Shown in pieces: positions 40,376 to 42,576 of a stretch of 42,576 bases of DNA. Positions within the stretch are counted from its first letter, which is position 1. Each line of letters begins with the position of its first letter. Below the pieces are notes generated by a model. The model saw only the letters and a list, made by a program, of their open reading frames with translations, ran no database searches and was not told the DNA's origin. Source of the stretch: Halalkalibacter oceani (GTDB taxonomy: Bacteria; Bacillota; Bacilli; Bacillales; Bacillaceae_D); NCBI RefSeq assembly GCF_023715605.1, contig NZ_JAMBOL010000030.1, positions 1 to 42,576 on the forward strand, read 5' to 3'. A program made the translations under genes and the position numbers.

Positions 40376-41757
40376 TTTGCTTCCTCCTCTCGCTCCATTC
40401 TTACCACGCACTCGACGTGCGTACTCTGAGGAAACATATCAACCGGCTGTACTTCCTTCGTCGTGTAGCCGCCTTCTTCGAGCACCTTCAGGTCGCGGGC
40501 GAGAGTGGCGGGGTTGCAGGAGACGTAGACGACGCGCTTCGGCTTCATGTTGAGCATCGTCTCAAGCAGGGCCAGGTCGCAGCCTTTGCGCGGCGGGTCG
40601 ACGACGATGACGTCGGGCCGGATGCCTTGGGCGTACCACCAGGGCATGATCTTCTCCGCTTCGCCGACGGCAAATTCGGCGTTGGTGATGCCGTTGAGCC
40701 GGGCGTTGCGCTTGGCGTCGGCGATGGCGTCGGGTACGATTTCGACGCCGTAGACGTGCTTGGCGCGCTGGGCGAGGAAAAGGGAAATCGTGCCGATGCC
40801 GCAGTAGGCGTCGATGACGGTTTCGCTGCCGCTTAAGTCGGCGTATTCGAGCGCTTTGTCGTAGAGCACCTTCGTTTGCTCGGGATTGACCTGATAGAAG
40901 GAGCGCGCTGAAATCGCGAATTTGATCTCGCCGATCGAATCGTAAATGTATTCATCGCCCCAGAGGACGCGTGTTTCGTCGCCAAAAATGACGTTGGTCC
41001 GCTTTGAATTGATGTTGTGAACAATTGATTTCAGATTAGGGATTTTGCTTTTAATTGCCTCAATCAGCTGCTGCTTTTTTGGCAGCTCTTTGCCTCTCGT
41101 AATGAGGACGACCATGATGTCCCCGGTCTGTTTGCCGTAGCGGGCGACGACATGGCGCAACGTGCCGCGGTGCTTGTCTTCGTCATAGCCGCGAATGCCG
41201 AGCTCCTTGGCGATCTGCTTCACTGTACGGATGATGGCGTCATTTTCTTCATGCTGAATCAAGCATTCATCCATATCAATGATCCGATGGCTGCGCTCCT
41301 GATAGAAGCCGGCAATCAGTCCGCCTTCCCGTTCTCCGACAGGAACCTGTGATTTGTTGCGGTAGCGCCATGGCTCGTCCATGCCGAGCGTCGGATGAAC
41401 TGGAATGCCGGTAATCCCACCAATCCGTTCCAGCACATCCTTGACCTGCTTTTGCTTGACGCGAAGCTGGGCGTCGTAGCCGAGATGCTGCAGCTGACAG
41501 CCGCCGCATTGTTGATAGATGGGACAGGAGGGTTCGACGCGATCCGGACTGGCTGTTTCGATGCTGAGCAGGCGGGCAAAGCCGTAGCCTTTGTTTGTTT
41601 TGATAACTTTTATATGCACGACCTCACCGGGGAGCGCTTTTGGAACAAAGAGCGTGTAGCCCTCAACCTTGGCTACTCCCGCGCCTTCGTGGGTCAGATC
41701 TTCTATTTTCACTGTAAGCTGTTGATTCTTTTGTACAGGTGGCTGTTGTTTTATCAT
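40372..41757 (-). CDS. rlmCD: 23S rRNA (uracil-5-)-methyltransferase RlmCD
   Basis: SAM-dependent enzyme (461 aa) that methylates C5 of uridines in 23S rRNA; the Bacillus subtilis homologue modifies both U747 and U1939. An N-terminal TRAM domain ([25 protein letters not shown]) precedes the iron-sulfur cysteines [11 protein letters not shown], the SAM-binding [25 protein letters not shown], and the catalytic cysteine in [13 protein letters not shown]. The ATG at 41757 follows AAGGACGG; the frame is open 16 codons further up without a ribosome site. The 3' third is much richer in GC than the rest of the window. The stop overlaps the start of a small zinc-ribbon gene. Confidence 0.95.
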   Translation of the reverse strand: MIKQQPPVQKNQQLTVKIEDLTHEGAGVAKVEGYTLFVPKALPGEVVHIKVIKTNKGYGFARLLSIETASPDRVEPSCPIYQQCGGCQLQHLGYDAQLRVKQKQVKDVLERIGGITGIPVHPTLGMDEPWRYRNKSQVPVGEREGGLIAGFYQERSHRIIDMDECLIQHEENDAIIRTVKQIAKELGIRGYDEDKHRGTLRHVVARYGKQTGDIMVVLITRGKELPKKQQLIEAIKSKIPNLKSIVHNINSKRTNVIFGDETRVLWGDEYIYDSIGEIKFAISARSFYQVNPEQTKVLYDKALEYADLSGSETVIDAYCGIGTISLFLAQRAKHVYGVEIVPDAIADAKRNARLNGITNAEFAVGEAEKIMPWWYAQGIRPDVIVVDPPRKGCDLALLETMLNMKPKRVVYVSCNPATLARDLKVLEEGGYTTKEVQPVDMFPQSTHVECVVRMEREEEAN

Positions 41758-41834
41758 GTTTGTCCGTCCTTTTTGGTCAAATTTCTGCTCATTATTGTAC
41801 CACAAATCAAGGAGCGGTTTCTTTTCTGCCGGTT

Positions 41835-42299
41835 TTAGTCTTTTTTCTGCAATGGAAGATAAATGTCGTACTGAAGATATTCTTTCGAGGCGTTGTCTCT
41901 GCTGCGGTCATAGCGTTCTATCGTTAATGCGCTCGGGTTCTGCCGATAGCCGTTCTCCTTTATCCAGGAAAACATCGTGCGGTAAGTGGCGGTGACTTCA
42001 GCAGCCGGGCCTTGATGCGTTGCTTTCGCGTACGATTTTCCCGGAATCTGAAAGCCTGTCATCCCGCTTGGCATCGTCCACAGTTCATCAACAGCCAAGG
42101 TGACGTAATAGGTGAATTCCGTTTCACGGCTATGAAATGGCGCATAAATCCATTCCGTAGTGACAGGAGCTTCGATTTCAGCAAGACGCTGCTCAAATTG
42201 CGAGAATAAAAGCGGAATTTCAGACGAATTCGCATATGGACCACTCCACGCGAAGCCGACTACATAAAGATTTTCTAGCGTCACTACTTGAATCTCCAT
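41835..42299 (-). CDS. GyrI-like/AraC effector-binding domain protein
   Basis: 154 aa protein formed of one GyrI-like small-molecule-binding domain, without a DNA-binding domain. Family features are the opening [20 protein letters not shown], the paired-strand core [21 protein letters not shown], then [34 protein letters not shown] and a C-terminal [12 protein letters not shown]. Stand-alone members bind hydrophobic cationic drugs or hydrolyse epoxide-like compounds, but the role here is open. The ATG at 42299 lies 4 bases behind GGAGGGGGAG. It is a single gene, on the same strand as rlmCD. Confidence 0.88.
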   Translation of the reverse strand: MEIQVVTLENLYVVGFAWSGPYANSSEIPLLFSQFEQRLAEIEAPVTTEWIYAPFHSRETEFTYYVTLAVDELWTMPSGMTGFQIPGKSYAKATHQGPAAEVTATYRTMFSWIKENGYRQNPSALTIERYDRSRDNASKEYLQYDIYLPLQKKD

Positions 42300-42469
42300 G
42301 ATACTCCCCCTCCATTTTCAATCGTATTGTCAAAACTTTTATAAGAAATAGGCTATAAAATACCTTGATAGAGGGTTTTTTAAGCAAAAAAGTTGCCACC
42401 CCCTGAAATTTAGGCAATAGTGAGGTTACCACACCGACACTAAATCCCCAAATAAAGGAAGTGACAATC
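42300..42469. other. Intergenic region, possible insertion-sequence left end
   Basis: The first 80 bases carry the minus-strand promoter area of the GyrI-like gene. From about 42390, GC-richer sequence (TTGCCACCCCCTGAAATTTA) precedes the putative transposase start and may hold the end of an insertion sequence. The matching inverted repeat would lie outside the window. Confidence 0.35.
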
Positions 42470-42576
42470 TTGTACCCTCAAATTATAACCTATTTATTAT
42501 CTTTTATAAACTATCAAGAACAATTGATTCGAACATTACTTACTCTGCTTAACGGAAAAAGGATGTTCAATAAGCC
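42470..42576 (+). CDS. N-terminus of a possible transposase, cut by right edge
   Basis: TTG start 4 bases after AAAGGAAGTGAC. The visible 35 residues begin MYPQIITYLLSFINYQEQLI and go on RTLLTLLNGKRMFNK. This pattern reminds me of the first residues of IS transposases found in many copies in Bacillaceae, but I cannot name the family. Only the 5' end is visible. Confidence 0.4.
   Translation, partial: MYPQIITYLLSFINYQEQLIRTLLTLLNGKRMFNK

Noticed and set aside
40417-40836. 139-codon plus-strand frame
   Set aside because: It is antisense to rlmCD and open only because the GC-rich codons of that gene leave few stops; low-complexity Asp/Gly/Val product and no ribosome site.

Overview
The window (about 42.6 kb, moderate GC) looks like a chromosomal segment of an aerobic, spore-forming-type Bacillaceae bacterium. 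Shine-Dalgarno sites are strong AAAGGAGG types. It has a textbook Gram-positive 7-1-7 Fur box, CcpA cre sites, a TPP riboswitch ahead of thiC, an S-layer (SLH) anchored peptidase, an RlmCD-type rRNA methyltransferase and an ECF sigma promoter of Bacillus type. No rRNA or tRNA gene was seen. Species cannot be named from sequence alone.

Layout, left to right. (1) 1-450: the 5' end of a group IIC intron runs off the left edge, sitting directly behind the terminator of a small unknown gene. (2) 700-4.9 kb: truA and a large secreted M14 carboxypeptidase with three SLH domains. (3) 5.1-7.3 kb: a compact agr-like peptide signalling operon: AgrC-shaped membrane protein, AgrB-like protease and a 41-residue AgrD-like precursor starting at TTG. 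The sensor has lost its phosphorylatable histidine and ATP-binding motifs, no response regulator is present, and the peptide seems to carry Ser instead of Cys at the ring position. (4) 7.3-12.3 kb: glutarate 2-hydroxylase (glaH), an SDR/acyl-CoA ligase pair and a Bcr/CflA-type exporter. (5) 12.3-18.3 kb: a PucR-type regulator divergent from a DctPQM TRAP importer with two cre sites. (6) 18.4-22.3 kb: an ascorbate-family PTS (regulator with fused EIIA, IIB, IIC). (7) 22.3-28.1 kb: Fur-controlled nitroreductase, thiC with TPP riboswitch, MFS transporter, aldehyde dehydrogenase.

(8) 28.2-31.0 kb is a decayed accessory stretch. It holds facing 3' ends of a tetR gene and an MFS efflux gene joined by a deletion, an autoregulated ECF sigma/anti-sigma pair, small remnants, a short very basic protein and a Bacillus-type intergenic repeat. 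(9) 31.0-40.2 kb is a defence region: a complete Wadjet (JET) plasmid-defence operon in the order jetD-jetA-jetB-jetC, a single orphan CRISPR repeat of I-C type, and a two-gene unit encoding an Mrr-like nuclease and a beta-propeller-like protein. (10) 40.2-42.6 kb: rlmCD with a frameshifted zinc-ribbon gene translationally coupled behind it, a GyrI-like protein, and the beginning of a possible transposase gene cut by the right edge.

The most novel-looking items are the agr-like operon with a pseudokinase and a probable serine-lactone peptide, and the defence region where Wadjet, the orphan CRISPR repeat and an uncharacterised nuclease/propeller pair lie side by side.
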